This document shows positions 24,440-34,965 of a stretch of DNA of 64,000 nucleotides, piece by piece. The stretch's first letter is position 1; every line of letters begins with the position of its first letter. The position numbers and the translations under genes are program-made. The notes under the pieces are model-generated. The model was not told where the DNA came from. It saw only the letters and a list, made by a program, of their open reading frames with translations, and made no database searches. Source of the stretch: Phytophthora sp. 'mugwort' (taxonomy: Eukaryota > Oomycota > Peronosporomycetes > Peronosporales > Peronosporaceae); assembly GCA_033558025.1 (NCBI GenBank), contig JAUCEF010000016.1, forward strand, positions 1,674,001-1,738,000, in the 5' to 3' direction.

Positions 24440-25450
24440 TCAAAGTTCGCAGGCAACATGCACGTACGCTGCGGGGTCAGCACATGCTTGCAATGCGAAA
24501 ACAGCCGCTCGCTCGCATTCGAAGCTGGGGGGAGCTGCTTTAACAGCGAGCTGCAGACGATCTTGTCTTTCAGAACGTGCTTGTTGCCACCACGAAGAAT
24601 TTGGGTCTCGTAGTCTTCTTCGGGCGCTTTCCGCTTGCTTCCGCACCTTGGCTCCTCGAAGCGCTTTACAACTGCCGCCTCGGCCCTCGACAGGACACAT
24701 CCATTGATGACCTTGACCCCCCCCCATTCCGTCGCACTGGAGCTTCTTGGTCACGCTCTGGAACTTCTTCATGTGCTCGAGAAGCAAGTGGAACTTGCGG
24801 TGCGCGGCGCCGGTCGGTATGAGCCTTTCCACAGCATTCACGGTCATGATTTAAGGGCGGATGCGCGCGTACCATTGCAGCATTTCAAAGTTGGAACTCC
24901 GGCGCATAATATTCAGTTTGATAGGGTGCTGGTCGGTTGCCTTGGAGAGCTCGGCGAAATTGTTTACTTGGCATAACTTTGACATGAACGTGTTAGCTTG
25001 TGTTAGTAACGGCTCGAACTCAGTGGGATACTGTTAACCGCGAGGTTAAATTGAGACTCGCGCAACCAACCAAAGGAACATCGAGCTTGGTGGCTATTGC
25101 TTGGTTGGTGTTGCAGTTGTCTGCAACGATGAACGCCACCATGCCTAGCGTTTTATCGTAAACGTATAGCGCTCCGTCGAGGAGCTTGTGCACGTCTGCT
25201 TCTTGGGAGCCTACTTCGAGCGGTGATGCTGCCAGCAGCTGTAATCGTAGCTCGCCGTTTGTCACCAACACGACATACACGGCCACGTAGTGCATAGAAC
25301 CGTTCGACCAACCATCGAACATTACTCCAAACAGGATACCCATGATCCCTTTAAGCTTCTGTCCCACCTTCTTGGCGACGTCGTGAATTCCGTTGAGAAG
25401 GAGCACCCGCGAAGATATTGAGCGCCACCTCGACATCGAGCGAGTGAACG
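24440..25450 (-). pseudogene. hAT-superfamily transposase remnant 2
   Basis: Minus-strand pieces in order: [50 protein letters not shown] (25430-25030). After stops follow KLCQVNNFAELSKATDQH and LNIMRRSSNFEMLQWYARI (about 24900), then LIPTGAAHRKFHLLLEHMKK (about 24810) and CERAAVFALQACADPAAYV. This is the same superfamily as the remnant at 10.1-11.05 kb but a different lineage. Stops interrupt the frame at about 25020 and 24850. No terminal repeats were found. Confidence 0.7.
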
Positions 25451-25566
25451 AAACTTCAATAATCCGTTTTTATACTGGAAAATACTGTTTTTAGTAGTAC
25501 GGAAATGTTTTATTCAGACCCCGCCCAGTATGCTATGAATATAAGCTTCTGTGCGATTACCCACTT

Positions 25567-25794
25567 TATTGGAAATTCTACCGGTTCCAGGCGCACTTGC
25601 TCATACGATAATGAAAAAATGAAGACTAAATGCATTGAGCATTAGCACTCTACCTCCAGAGTTCTACCAATACCTCGGGTTCAAGCCCGTTCTCATATAC
25701 TGACCTGATCTCTCAGCTTTTCAGCCTCTTCCTAGCTTCTAGCTCTCTTCTCAAATTTACCGTTATGTCAGGTATCGGATATTCATCCTCAACA
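25567..25794 (-). repeat. 3' LTR of the Copia element
   Basis: About 90% identical by eye to 31675-31901. Ends on the coding strand are TGTTG and CCAATA. The outer boundary is fixed by the CACTT target duplication. Confidence 0.9.
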
Positions 25795-25936
25795 CGCCCC
25801 TCTCGAAGAACGCTTCTTCGACTAATCAGCATCACCCCCAACTCCGACGAACTGTAGCAGTCGCTTGAGGTGTCTCTTTGCCAGAGCCTTGGTGACCGTG
25901 TCGGGGGGATTGTTTTCTCCCTTCACCTTATGTAAC

Positions 25937-28900
25937 TCAATGGCTCCTTTCTCCACCTGCTCGCGCACATATGTGCCACCTTAATTCTATGTTGCGAGTT
26001 CGACGGCTATACGTGGGATTCGTTGCCATCACGTATGCGGCCTGATTGTCGATGCCAAGACACAACTTGATCGAATTATGCGGAAGGATTTCCTGCAAAA
26101 TATTTTTCATTGCAATTGCTTCCATCGTCGCCTCACACGCGGCCACACACTCAGCTTCGGCTACTGACAACGCAATAATTGATTGGCGACGCGACATCCA
26201 GGCAATAGCGCCATCGGACAATGTATTACACGAACCGCGTGGTACACTTTCTCTCCTCGGGATCGTTACCCCAATCGCTATCACACAATCCTATCAATAC
26301 AACTTCACCAAGAGTCTGCTGCTGTCTCGTGTATTTAATTCCATAATCGATCGTGCTAACTAGGTAACGCAGTACTCCTTTAACAGTCCCAACATGTTTT
26401 GCCGAAGGGCGCTCTACAAAACGACTCAACTGTCCCAATGTATAGGCCAAGTCTGGTCTGGTACTTGTGGTCAGATAATGAGCATCCCAATGGCCTCTCG
26501 ATACGGGAACTCCGTGTTCATCTCCTCATCAGCACTGATAGGGGCAGTGTGAGCATTCGCCTCCATTGGATTTCCTACAGCATGCGCTTCCAAATACCCA
26601 AAGTTGTCCAAGATCTCGCGCGCATACTTACTTTGTCTAATCATGATGTGTTTTGCTGTTTGCTCGACCTCAATTCCAAGATATTGTGTCAGTAGTCCTT
26701 GGTCCTTTTGCCGTACGTTTTGTTCAGCTCTTCAAACAAATTCGTTTTGCACTGCTCGTTGTTTGTTGCAACGAGGATGTCGTCGGTGTATACGAGCACA
26801 TACATGATTATCCTCGAAGCGATAGTATAGGCACGGTTCCGTTAGTGACTGCTGGTATCCATGTTCATGTAGCCACTGATATCAACTCTAAATTTCACTC
26901 CCTTCCGGACTGTCGCAGTCCATACAGCGCTTTGAGAACGACGTACATGTGGCCATTTGCCTCATACGGGAACCGTCAATAGAACGCAAATACTGTGAAT
27001 CTGAAGCTTGGCATTCAAGTATGCTGTGTTGATATCGCCATCATAGACTTGCAAACCAAGATCTGCCGCCAGGACCAGTAGTAACGGGAAGGTTGACATC
27101 CTCGTTACAGGAGCAAACGTTTCACGGAAGTCGAAACCAGCTCGCTGATAGTTTCCTAGTGCCCCGATACGTGCCTTAAACCGGATCGCATAACCCTTGG
27201 TGATCAGTCTTCAGTGCGTACACCCAACTCGTCTTGATTGGGAGTGCATCGTTTGGTACTTCTTCGCCAGGAATCTCCTGAATAACCCCTTTAGATTTGA
27301 GAGCTGCCATCTCCTCCGTCTATGCCAGAAGAAAGAACTCACCCCACTTCGAGCGCAGCATTTCACGACGATTCTTCGGGATCCGGACTTCACTTCTTCT
27401 TATCGGCTTGCTAGTTTGGTCTAGGATACGTGAGATAGCTTGCACAGCATTGGTTACGTAGTCATCAAGATAAGCAGGCCGACTGCGTTCGCTAGCTTCG
27501 CGAAGACCCCACGCGTCTTCTTTAGCGTAGCTTTATCAGCTTCACGCTCAACGCGCTCTTCTTCGGATGGTGTTTCATCCCTGTGTGTACGTTTTCCACC
27601 CTGCTTTAGCCGGTTGCCCAGCAAATCGCTCACGTCAATCGCTTCGCGATCTTTCTCATTAGCGGTACACATGTTGCTTTCTTATCTTGCTACTGAGATC
27701 TTCTTCCAAGTTCAACATGCTCGGCGAATGTCTATCTTCTTCACCCTCCGACAACATTTGCGATAGTAATATTCCCATTGCAAAGCGCTTCATCTTCATC
27801 GCCCAGGTCTTGTTCTGCAACCGAAGATCCATGTGTTCCGGTATCGACCGCAGTTTCCACCTTAGCTGGGTCGTAATCAGCAACCGGGTTAGAGTCCAAG
27901 TCATCGCCTCCGGTAGGTTCGCTCTGTGCATAGTCCGCCGTCTCCACGTCGACACTCTCGCCATCCATAGCATCTTCGTTATCGTGACCAGGTTGCTCGG
28001 GTACGTCCGAAGCGGTCTGCTGGTCGTCCGCGTCTCAACTTTACGGAATTTTTGTCCACTTTCTCGGTCATGTTCTTCAAGATCAACGTCCACTTCCGCG
28101 CCCGTCACCATGTTAGTGCCAACCTCGACGGTTCCAGCATTAAAGTCAACAGTGTCCCTGCCAAAACCATCATCGCTCTCCTCGAGTCCAGAAGGCATCG
28201 TACTGTTGGTCTCGCTCATTCCCATGCTGGCTTGGTATGTCTCGTCGTCCTGCATTGACTTGGTGAAGTGCAATGCGGTTAAGTCGTCCGTATCAGGCTT
28301 TATATCATGGCGGTCGCGATAAACAATTTCTTCCGCCAGACGCAAATCAGTTGCAAACTTCGCCGTATGCTCGTCTGGAAGTACAATTTGCAACCAATGA
28401 TGTCCTCCACATAACCCAACACATAGCCAATCTTTGCATTATTGTGGTGTTTACGGCGTCCCGGTGTTACAGGGACGTGAACGTAGGCTAGCGCCCCGAG
28501 TTTCCGGATGTGGTGCATGTCAGGCTTGATTCCGAACATCATTAGTACGGAATCCTTGTGTATCCTTGTTGTACACACGGTTCTTCACGCACGCTGCGTT
28601 GTGTAGTGCATCGAGCCAAATACGACGCGGGAAGCCTGCCTGCAACATCGTAGCTTTGGTCATCTCCACCAATGATTGATGTGAGCGTTCACAAAGGTTC
28701 AACTGAGAGCTCTTGGGTCTAACTCGTACATGTGCAATCCCCTGTGAGACGTACCAGTCAGTCATCGCACTGTTGACAAATTCGCCGCCTTTGTCTGTCA
28801 GTACCTGCTTCACTTCGTACGATACCCCACTCTGATCCCGGCCAGCTAGCCGTTCAGCCCAGAGTATGCACTCCTTGAGGTGCCTGTTCACCACTGTGCT

Positions 28901-30769
28901 CAACTTCAGCGCCAGTAACTTCACCGTCACAAAACGTGAATATCAATCCATGATTACCAGGACAGCTTCGTATCGAGTACCATTCGACTTACTTGGGATT
29001 AGTAGGTCAGCATACACAAACCTGATTTGGTCTATTTAGAACTCGATCAAGTTTCTTCTGACGATTCTCTCTCTTTTGCTTTCCAGATGACATGCGTCGC
29101 ACGTGCCTATTTGACGTCTCGTGAGCATCATACTGACTTCCTCCGTTTATAGTGGACAACCCCATATAAGAGTGACCAATCATATTGCTGTATTTTGAGG
29201 AACTCCTTAGTTCCACATATAAGCGAAGTTGCAAACATATCACATCGTTTAAACTAGTTGTATACTGGTATTTGACCTAGACGATCGCCATTCATTGCCC
29301 AACCGATGCAATCGCCCACTCCTCGTACCTCTGCCGGAAAGCGCCGCGCTTTCTTTACAGCAAACGAGAAGCTCAACGCTGCACGTGTGCTAGAAGGGTC
29401 CAAGGACGTTCGCAAGGTTATGAAGATGCTGTTCCCCGACCTAAGCTCTGATGCCTACGAATCTCGGCGAAAAGCTAGTTTTGGAATGCTCTACTCAACG
29501 AAGCTGACATCGCAGCAGCAGATTTGATCGAAAGCCTTGTCAATTACTGCGCTATTGGTGCACATGTTGGCGAAGCCGATTCAGATGACAACATAGGAAA
29601 TGAAGAGTGATAATTTGTCAGTAATACGAACGTATATTGTCACCCATAACTTCATTGGAACTGCTAACTGAAAAAAAATCACCCGTCGAAGTTAGTCCAC
29701 AGACACGCTACAGCCCTGAAATTGCACACCCAGTTAGATTACATACCTGTGTAGATGAATACGAAAGCACAGCGTCGTCGCTGCAGTCATCGCAGAAATA
29801 TCTCCGCGTGCGCGTGACCAATTGCCGACAGCTTCTTTGACTGTGTGACTGTGATAGAAGATGTGCTTTGTATTACCGTACACACTTTTCTAAGTACACC
29901 TACGCTAGTTTCGGTAATTACCGGTTACAGGAGCGTCACTTTTGGAGTGTGGTACCTTGTACCGGTACCGGACCTTTCCACTATAAGCGGAGGAAGTCGG
30001 TACCCCGCACCAAACCTTTATCAACCATTACCTTAAGGTACTGTGGGCACGTGTGACAAAGTCGTTCGTGTAAAGTGACAATGTACTCACACCTTCAGCC
30101 GCTGTGGAATTGCACACTGCTCGGTTTTCTGGGCCTAGATTCAAATTTCCCGGGATAGAGGGATGTGGAAATCCCCAAGTGGCATCTTGCTGCGTCGTGA
30201 CCATCACTATTCTCCCTTCGGTTATGACGTAGAAGTTCATCGTCGCAGGATCAAAAGAAAAATCAAACCCTTGGTCACGTGCAAACCAAGGTGAAAACAA
30301 TCCAAACTCCGCGTCGGGCACGTAAACACGTCGTCAATGTATACCACAGATTGCTCACCTTCCACTTCAGTGACAATTGCCATAGTTCAATCCCAGCAAT
30401 GCGCGACGCCAAGTTCGGTGTCACGCCATGCATACTCAGCATGTCATCCGAGTCCTCCGTAAATGACACAAAATACGATCGATCTCCAATCACATGTGAG
30501 TTAAATGCTGTGTCGAAATACCACCAGTGACTTCTTGGTTTCCTTGGCGCTCCTTGATCTACCGCCACATTCGCTGCAGCTGGATCATATAAAAAAAACG
30601 CTTCTTCTGCAGCACTTCCTGCATCTTCCTGATTATGAATTACTGCAGCTCCTGCTCCAACTTGCTGTTCGCCTGCAGCATTATCCATCTGCTGGCCAGT
30701 AACCGCACCGGAGACGATGTTCAAATCTTCTGCACTGCGTACATGATTCAATGGTACGTCATTAGCCAC
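25937..30769 (-). pseudogene. Copia pol remnant (protease, integrase, RT, RNase H)
   Basis: Protease: WYFDTAFNSHVIGD near 30520 (active-site DTA where DSG is typical). GAG-pre-integrase: CHTCPQYLKVMVDKGLVR, which stops at the nested element (30003) and resumes at 29130 with MMLTRRQIGTCDACHLESK. Integrase core: LTDKGGEF and LNLCERSHQSLVEM (28800-28690), then WLDALHNAACVKNRVYNK. Reverse transcriptase: VYTDDILVATNNE near 26780, the YxDD motif. RNase H: CDSDWGNDPEERKCTTRFV and SVAEAECVAACEATMEAI (26300-26100). Multiple stops and frame changes separate these blocks. Confidence 0.85.
29133..30000 (+). mobile_element. Tc1/mariner-type element nested in the Copia pol region
   Basis: 868 bp bounded by 23-nt inverted repeats (29133-29155 and 29978-30000, two mismatches; core GACTTCCTCCG and TTATAGTGG) and flanked by TA on both sides (29131-29132, 30001-30002). 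Removing the element plus one TA restores the Copia reading VDKGLVRG-MMLTRRQ. TA duplication is the signature of the Tc1/mariner superfamily. One plus-strand frame (29306-29527, 73 residues) begins MQSPTPRTSAGKRRAFFTA and could be the N-terminal part of a transposase, but no DDE domain remains. The element is therefore non-autonomous. Confidence 0.9.
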
Positions 30770-30891
30770 ACGATTCGTCGTAGCTGACGAATCGTATAGT
30801 TTCCCCGCGACTTCCGCTTCTGGTCAGAGCTGATAGCATCGCTCTGCTTCTTCGCCTTCTCTGGGGAGTTTACTTTATTTTTTTGTCTGGA

Positions 30892-31633
30892 CTACCACAG
30901 ATAAAACATGTCCGGGGTTCTCATTTGATTTGCCTTGGTGACACCTTTTCCGTGGTCACCACTTTTTTCACCTTCGCGCGTTTGGTCGACGCGTTTTCCA
31001 CTACGCTTGTTTCGGAATTCACTCTGCCGAGCTACAGCAGCACGAATTAACTCGCGAATTTTGGTTGGTGTGTACAAGCTTGGAACTGCTCCGTAACGAA
31101 TTGACGATTTAAAACTCTCAATCTCAGTCTGATATGGTAAGTTCTCGAGCATCATCTCAACCATGTCCAGATCCTCAATGTTCTACTTCAAATTCTTTAA
31201 CTCTGTTCGTATTCTGAACATCTTGCAAGGAGGTTTGCTTCTTCTCCCGGAGATAGTTTCATTTGCCAAAGCTCACTCACTAAGCGACGAATCATGCGGG
31301 CTCTAGTCGCTTCACTCTGTTTGCCTTCAAACAGGTCGCACAGCTCTGTCCACATCTCCGTTCCGGTCTTCTTGTCGCTTATCTGTTGGAGAATCTCCGG
31401 AGGCACGGACGTCCCTATCATGCGGTTGACCTTGACTTGTTTGAGATTGAACTCCTCCTGCTTCTCCGCAGTAGCGGTCTGAAGCATCACTGCAGTCAAC
31501 CTGCCATCCGCGACGTCCTTCAGCGGGTTCTCTTCATACACAGTCAGCATGGCCCACTTATAGGTCTGCCAATCCTTGCCGTCTCCCAATTATTCGGCAC
31601 TCCATCGTTGGTGTACTTCATCAAATTTGACAT
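30892..31633 (-). pseudogene. Copia gag remnant
   Basis: It begins MSNLMKYTNDGVPNNW at 31633 and, after a frameshift, continues KDWQTYKWAMLTVYEENPL, DKKTGTEMWTELCDLFEGK and MVEMMLENLPYQTEIESF. This is the usual UBN2/retrotran_gag pattern of Copia capsid proteins. A stop lies near 31197 and another ends the frame at 30892, so no continuous gag remains. The CCHC knuckle is not readable. Confidence 0.75.
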
Positions 31634-31674
31634 TCTCGATTCCGACGAACTCCCGTGCTTTGGGCTCATAACCT

Positions 31675-31901
31675 TATTGGAACCTTCTACCGGTTCCAGG
31701 CACACTTCTTCACACGAGAACGAAAAATGAAGACTAAATGCATTGAGCATTAGCACTCTACCTCCAGAGTTCTACCAATACTCTCGGGTTCAAGCCCGTT
31801 CTCATATATTGACCTGATCTCTCAGCTTTTCAGCTTCTTCCCGGCTTCTCAGCTCTCTTCTCAACTACCGTTGTGTCAGGTCTCGGATATTCATTCCAAC
31901 A
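31675..31901 (-). repeat. 5' LTR of the Copia element
   Basis: Direct repeat partner of 25567-25794. The tRNA primer-binding sequence abuts its inner edge at about 31662-31674. The outer edge abuts the CACTT duplication at 31902-31906. Confidence 0.9.
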
Positions 31902-31906
31902 CACTT

Positions 31907-32843
31907 CTTTTCTGTGCTTCCCTTGTTTCGTAGGTGTGATCTATCGTTCTCAGTCTATGCTCGCATGGGCATCCTCCAGCACGGATAGCAGCCGGGAATC
32001 TACTTATGGGTTGAGTTCGCTGGTACCGATTTTAACATTGGCTTTAAACGGACAACGACTCACCGAAAAGGAATCTACTTAAGTAGCCGATAACGTGATT
32101 GGAAGGAATTAGCCGTTGAGAACGTAGTAACCGTCAAGAAACCGATCTGTGAGTAAGTCTCGAGGAACCGTATTGTGTCGACGGCATTGGCCTGAAGTTC
32201 AGGCCGAACGCTACACAGACACGGATGTTCTTAGTTCTACAGTGTCGTCTCCGGCGACGCGAAAGGAATCCAGCGGGAACGTATGATACGATCGTCACTC
32301 GTGAAGGCTTTGCAGCTCAGCGTCCCACCCAGCGCATCGGTTCGTTGAACCCTTCGATCGAACTTTGATCTCAAGCGACAAAGAGCTGGAAAAAATTTGG
32401 ACGACCTGATATTTGTCCAGTTGTGCTGTCTGAAGGGCTTAGACCGAAGTACAGTAATGTGCGTCGTTAGCGAACGAGTCTACACTTTATAGCTTCCTAT
32501 AACTTATAAGTTTTTTTGAAGTCACGACACGACGTGAGGAAGATGGGCAAAGGTACTGAGAAAAAATCCATCAGAACTTTGGCGACTTGGACTCTTTATG
32601 TATATGGCGTTCGCTAACGGCGCACTTTACTGTAATGATTAAAATGCCAACGATGTCCATGCAGAAAGAAATACACGCAGCTCTCGAGTCACAGACCCCT
32701 TTTGTATATTCTACGAAATCCGGACCGTTTCGTACTGCGTTCAGTGAGTGTCCAGCCCCAAACCGTTGACCGTCTTGAGTAGTAGTATCCAATGGGTACA
32801 CATGTGCACCCACCGCTGGCGGTATACTTTTAAGTATGTCGTC
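31907..32843. other. Intergenic between Copia and the kinase pair
   Basis: No supported gene. Short frames on both strands lack motifs. The region should hold the distal promoter of the first TKL kinase. Confidence 0.4.
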
Positions 32844-32861
32844 TATTCATTTCGAGATTTT
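32844..32861 (+). promoter_or_regulatory. Oomycete initiator-like element of TKL kinase 1
   Basis: TTCATTTCGAGATTTT resembles the oomycete consensus GCTCATTYYNCAWTTT. It lies about 65-80 bp before ATG 32924 with no ATG in between, which supports that start. Confidence 0.5.
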
Positions 32862-32923
32862 AGTTCCAGTAGACAACGAGAAGAAGAAGTAAAAAAAACT
32901 CTCCCTATTACCATCCGACCGTC

Positions 32924-34561
32924 ATGCAGGCGGAGAATATCTACTCCGACTCGACATGCAGCTCGGCGCCGATCTCCATGCACATTGTCGAGACCACGAG
33001 CTGTATCAGTTCCAGCTGTGCGTTGACGTTGATCGGTAGCGACTACTACTACTACACGGCTACGTGTCCGTCGGATCCGAAAGCGTACGCGGCCGAGACG
33101 TACGGCAGCACTAAGTACGTGTTGATTGAAATCTACAGTGACACCTCGTGCTTGAGCTATTTGGAAACTGCCGTGATCGTCGCGTCGGGGTCGTGCGAGG
33201 TTGTTGGGAGCTCAGGCGCAAGTGTCATCACCACCGTCTACTCGAATGGCACGGCGCAGTTCGAGTACTTCTTGGACTCGTCGTGCCTTTATTCCTCCTC
33301 TTCCCCATACACGATCAGCAAGGAACTGTTCACGAGCCACTCCTGCTTTCAAGGGTTCAAACTATACTCGAATGCGGACGGGTCGGCAACCAGCGGGACG
33401 ACTGGAAGCAGCAGCGACAGCTCGGGTTTAAGCATCGGCGTCATCATCGGAATTACCGCTGGTGTGGTCATCCTGCTGCTCTTGATCATTAGTCTTTTAT
33501 GTTGGCGATGTCGTCGCAACACGAATAAACAGGACGAGCAGCAGCAGCTCCAGCAAGTTCAGACTCCAGGCGTATTCGAACAGGCGATCGCGTCGTCCGA
33601 GCAGTACTACCGGGTACCCATAACCCCACAAAAGACTGGCACAGCCTCGACGACACTTGCCAGCTCGGATGGCGTCATGCCGAGTAAGCTCTGGGACGAC
33701 GAAGCCATCATCGCGGCGAGGATCCCAAGAGAAAAAGTGGTCGCTGGACGCCTCATCAATCGAGGCGGCTTCGGAGAGGTGTATGCAGGAACGTACAATG
33801 GACAGCAAGTGGCCATCAAGATGCTGCTCCCGGAGCGTAAGAAGAGTCTGGCGCAAGTCAACGCCTTCCTCGCCGAGGTCAAGCTCATGACTACACTCGA
33901 CCACGCGCACATTGTGGCATTTATCGGTGTCGCCTGGGACTCTCTCACTGACCTTTGTGTCGTCACGGAATACATGATCATTGACTTGAAGGCACTCTTG
34001 TCCAAGTTTGAAGAACAGCGAGTACCTATCGGCTTTGACCATGACAAGGTCAAGGTGGCGCTCCACGTGGCGCATGCTTTGACATATCTGCATTCTTGTG
34101 CGCCTCCAGTAATCCACCGCGACCTCAAGTCGAGTAACATCTTGTTGAACGAGACGATGGACGCCAAAGTGACGGACTTTGGCATTTCCCGGGAGCGAAT
34201 TGACGCCACAATGACAGCAGGCGTTGGAACATCGCTGTGGATGGCCCCAGAGGTCATGATGGGGGAAAGATATGATGATAAGGCTGACATGTTTTCGTTC
34301 GGTGTCGTGCTGTCCGAGCTCGACCTCCATGCACTGCCATATTCCCACGCGAAAAACAACACTCAGTCAGGTCACCGACTTACCGATACGGCGATTCTAC
34401 AGATGGTAGCTGCTGGCAAACTCCGAGTTCAGTTCTCCCAAGCCGCATCCGAGTCGATCGTGCAATTAGGACTCGCTTGCGTTTCGACGGATCCGAAGCA
34501 ACGGCCGACGGCAGCTGAAGCTCTGTATCGCCTGCAAACGATATTGACGCGCGAGATGTGA
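32924..34561 (+). CDS. Transmembrane TKL-type protein kinase 1
   Basis: Product 545 residues. Residues 1-165 form a Cys/Ser/Tyr-rich ectodomain-like region (begins MQAENIYSDSTC). A transmembrane helix lies at about 168-194 (VIIGITAGVVILLLLIISLL) followed by basic CRRN. The kinase domain is at about 275-540: NRGGFGEVY loop, VAIK with K299, HRDLKSSN with D400, DFG with D418, WMAPE near 440. The HRDLK-SN and GTxxWMAPE motifs fit tyrosine-kinase-like Ser/Thr kinases. No signal peptide precedes the Cys-rich part. Compared with kinases 2 and 3 it reads YMIIDLKALL where they have MAGGDLKALL, a one-residue loss at the hinge. It sits about 400 bp before a tandem paralogue. It is likely a membrane receptor-like kinase; the ligand is unknown. 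Confidence 0.88.
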   Translation: MQAENIYSDSTCSSAPISMHIVETTSCISSSCALTLIGSDYYYYTATCPSDPKAYAAETYGSTKYVLIEIYSDTSCLSYLETAVIVASGSCEVVGSSGASVITTVYSNGTAQFEYFLDSSCLYSSSSPYTISKELFTSHSCFQGFKLYSNADGSATSGTTGSSSDSSGLSIGVIIGITAGVVILLLLIISLLCWRCRRNTNKQDEQQQLQQVQTPGVFEQAIASSEQYYRVPITPQKTGTASTTLASSDGVMPSKLWDDEAIIAARIPREKVVAGRLINRGGFGEVYAGTYNGQQVAIKMLLPERKKSLAQVNAFLAEVKLMTTLDHAHIVAFIGVAWDSLTDLCVVTEYMIIDLKALLSKFEEQRVPIGFDHDKVKVALHVAHALTYLHSCAPPVIHRDLKSSNILLNETMDAKVTDFGISRERIDATMTAGVGTSLWMAPEVMMGERYDDKADMFSFGVVLSELDLHALPYSHAKNNTQSGHRLTDTAILQMVAAGKLRVQFSQAASESIVQLGLACVSTDPKQRPTAAEALYRLQTILTREM

Positions 34562-34896
34562 CGCGAGGATCGCCTGCTACTCGGCGTCAAGTTGTTGTGG
34601 CTGGTCTGGGCCATCATCATAATTGTTAAATATACTAAATCCCATCGTACAGTGCTGAATCCTCGAACCTATTTGGCTATTTGGCACTTAATGTATGCAA
34701 ATCGATCTTGGAAAAAATGGATATTTTTGCACTACCGTAGCGAGTTGAAACTTGCAGGACGGGGCTGTAAGCAACCCATGCGACGTTTTTGCCTGGGCTG
34801 ATCATGCTTGAGTTAGCGTCCACTGTGTCTTGGCAAACACAACGCTGGCAGTACAGTGTACTTCTTTACATGGTATTCTCAGCTGTGCGATTTGCC

Positions 34897-34913
34897 GTTC
34901 ATTCTTCAATTCC
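34897..34913 (+). promoter_or_regulatory. Oomycete initiator element of TKL kinase 2
   Basis: GTTCATTCTTCAATTCC matches the GCTCATTYYNCAWTTT consensus at most positions. The first downstream ATG is 34966, consistent with a leader of about 60 nt. Confidence 0.6.
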
Positions 34914-34965
34914 TTTCTGAATCACACGCAACTTGAGGTCAGTTTTTTTGTTTGTCACGTCCTTG

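Larger units (their letters stand above)
25567..31901 (-). mobile_element. Full-length, inactive Ty1/Copia retrotransposon
   Basis: Two direct LTRs (25567-25794 and 31675-31901) bound the element. The 5-bp target duplication CACTT flanks it exactly at 25562-25566 and 31902-31906. On the coding (minus) strand the LTR opens TGTTGGAATG and the primer-binding site just inside the 5' LTR reads AGGTTATGAGCCC, of the initiator-Met tRNA type. Gene order is gag, protease, integrase, reverse transcriptase, RNase H, which defines Copia. Stops, frameshifts and a nested DNA transposon at 29133-30000 destroy the polyprotein. The LTRs differ at roughly 20 positions of about 228, so the insertion is not recent. 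Confidence 0.92.

Noticed and set aside
27687..28322. 211-residue plus-strand frame inside the Copia element
   Set aside because: Opposite strand to the element; complement of the pol spacer region, with no motif.
31740..31800. tRNA-like GGTTCAAGCC box in the LTRs
   Set aside because: No cloverleaf can be folded around it and the other arm sequences are absent; it is simply LTR sequence present in both copies.
33497..34362. Long antisense frames (283 and 251 residues) over kinase 1
   Set aside because: They are the complement of a conserved kinase domain and show no motif of their own; long shadow frames follow from the GC-rich codon pattern.
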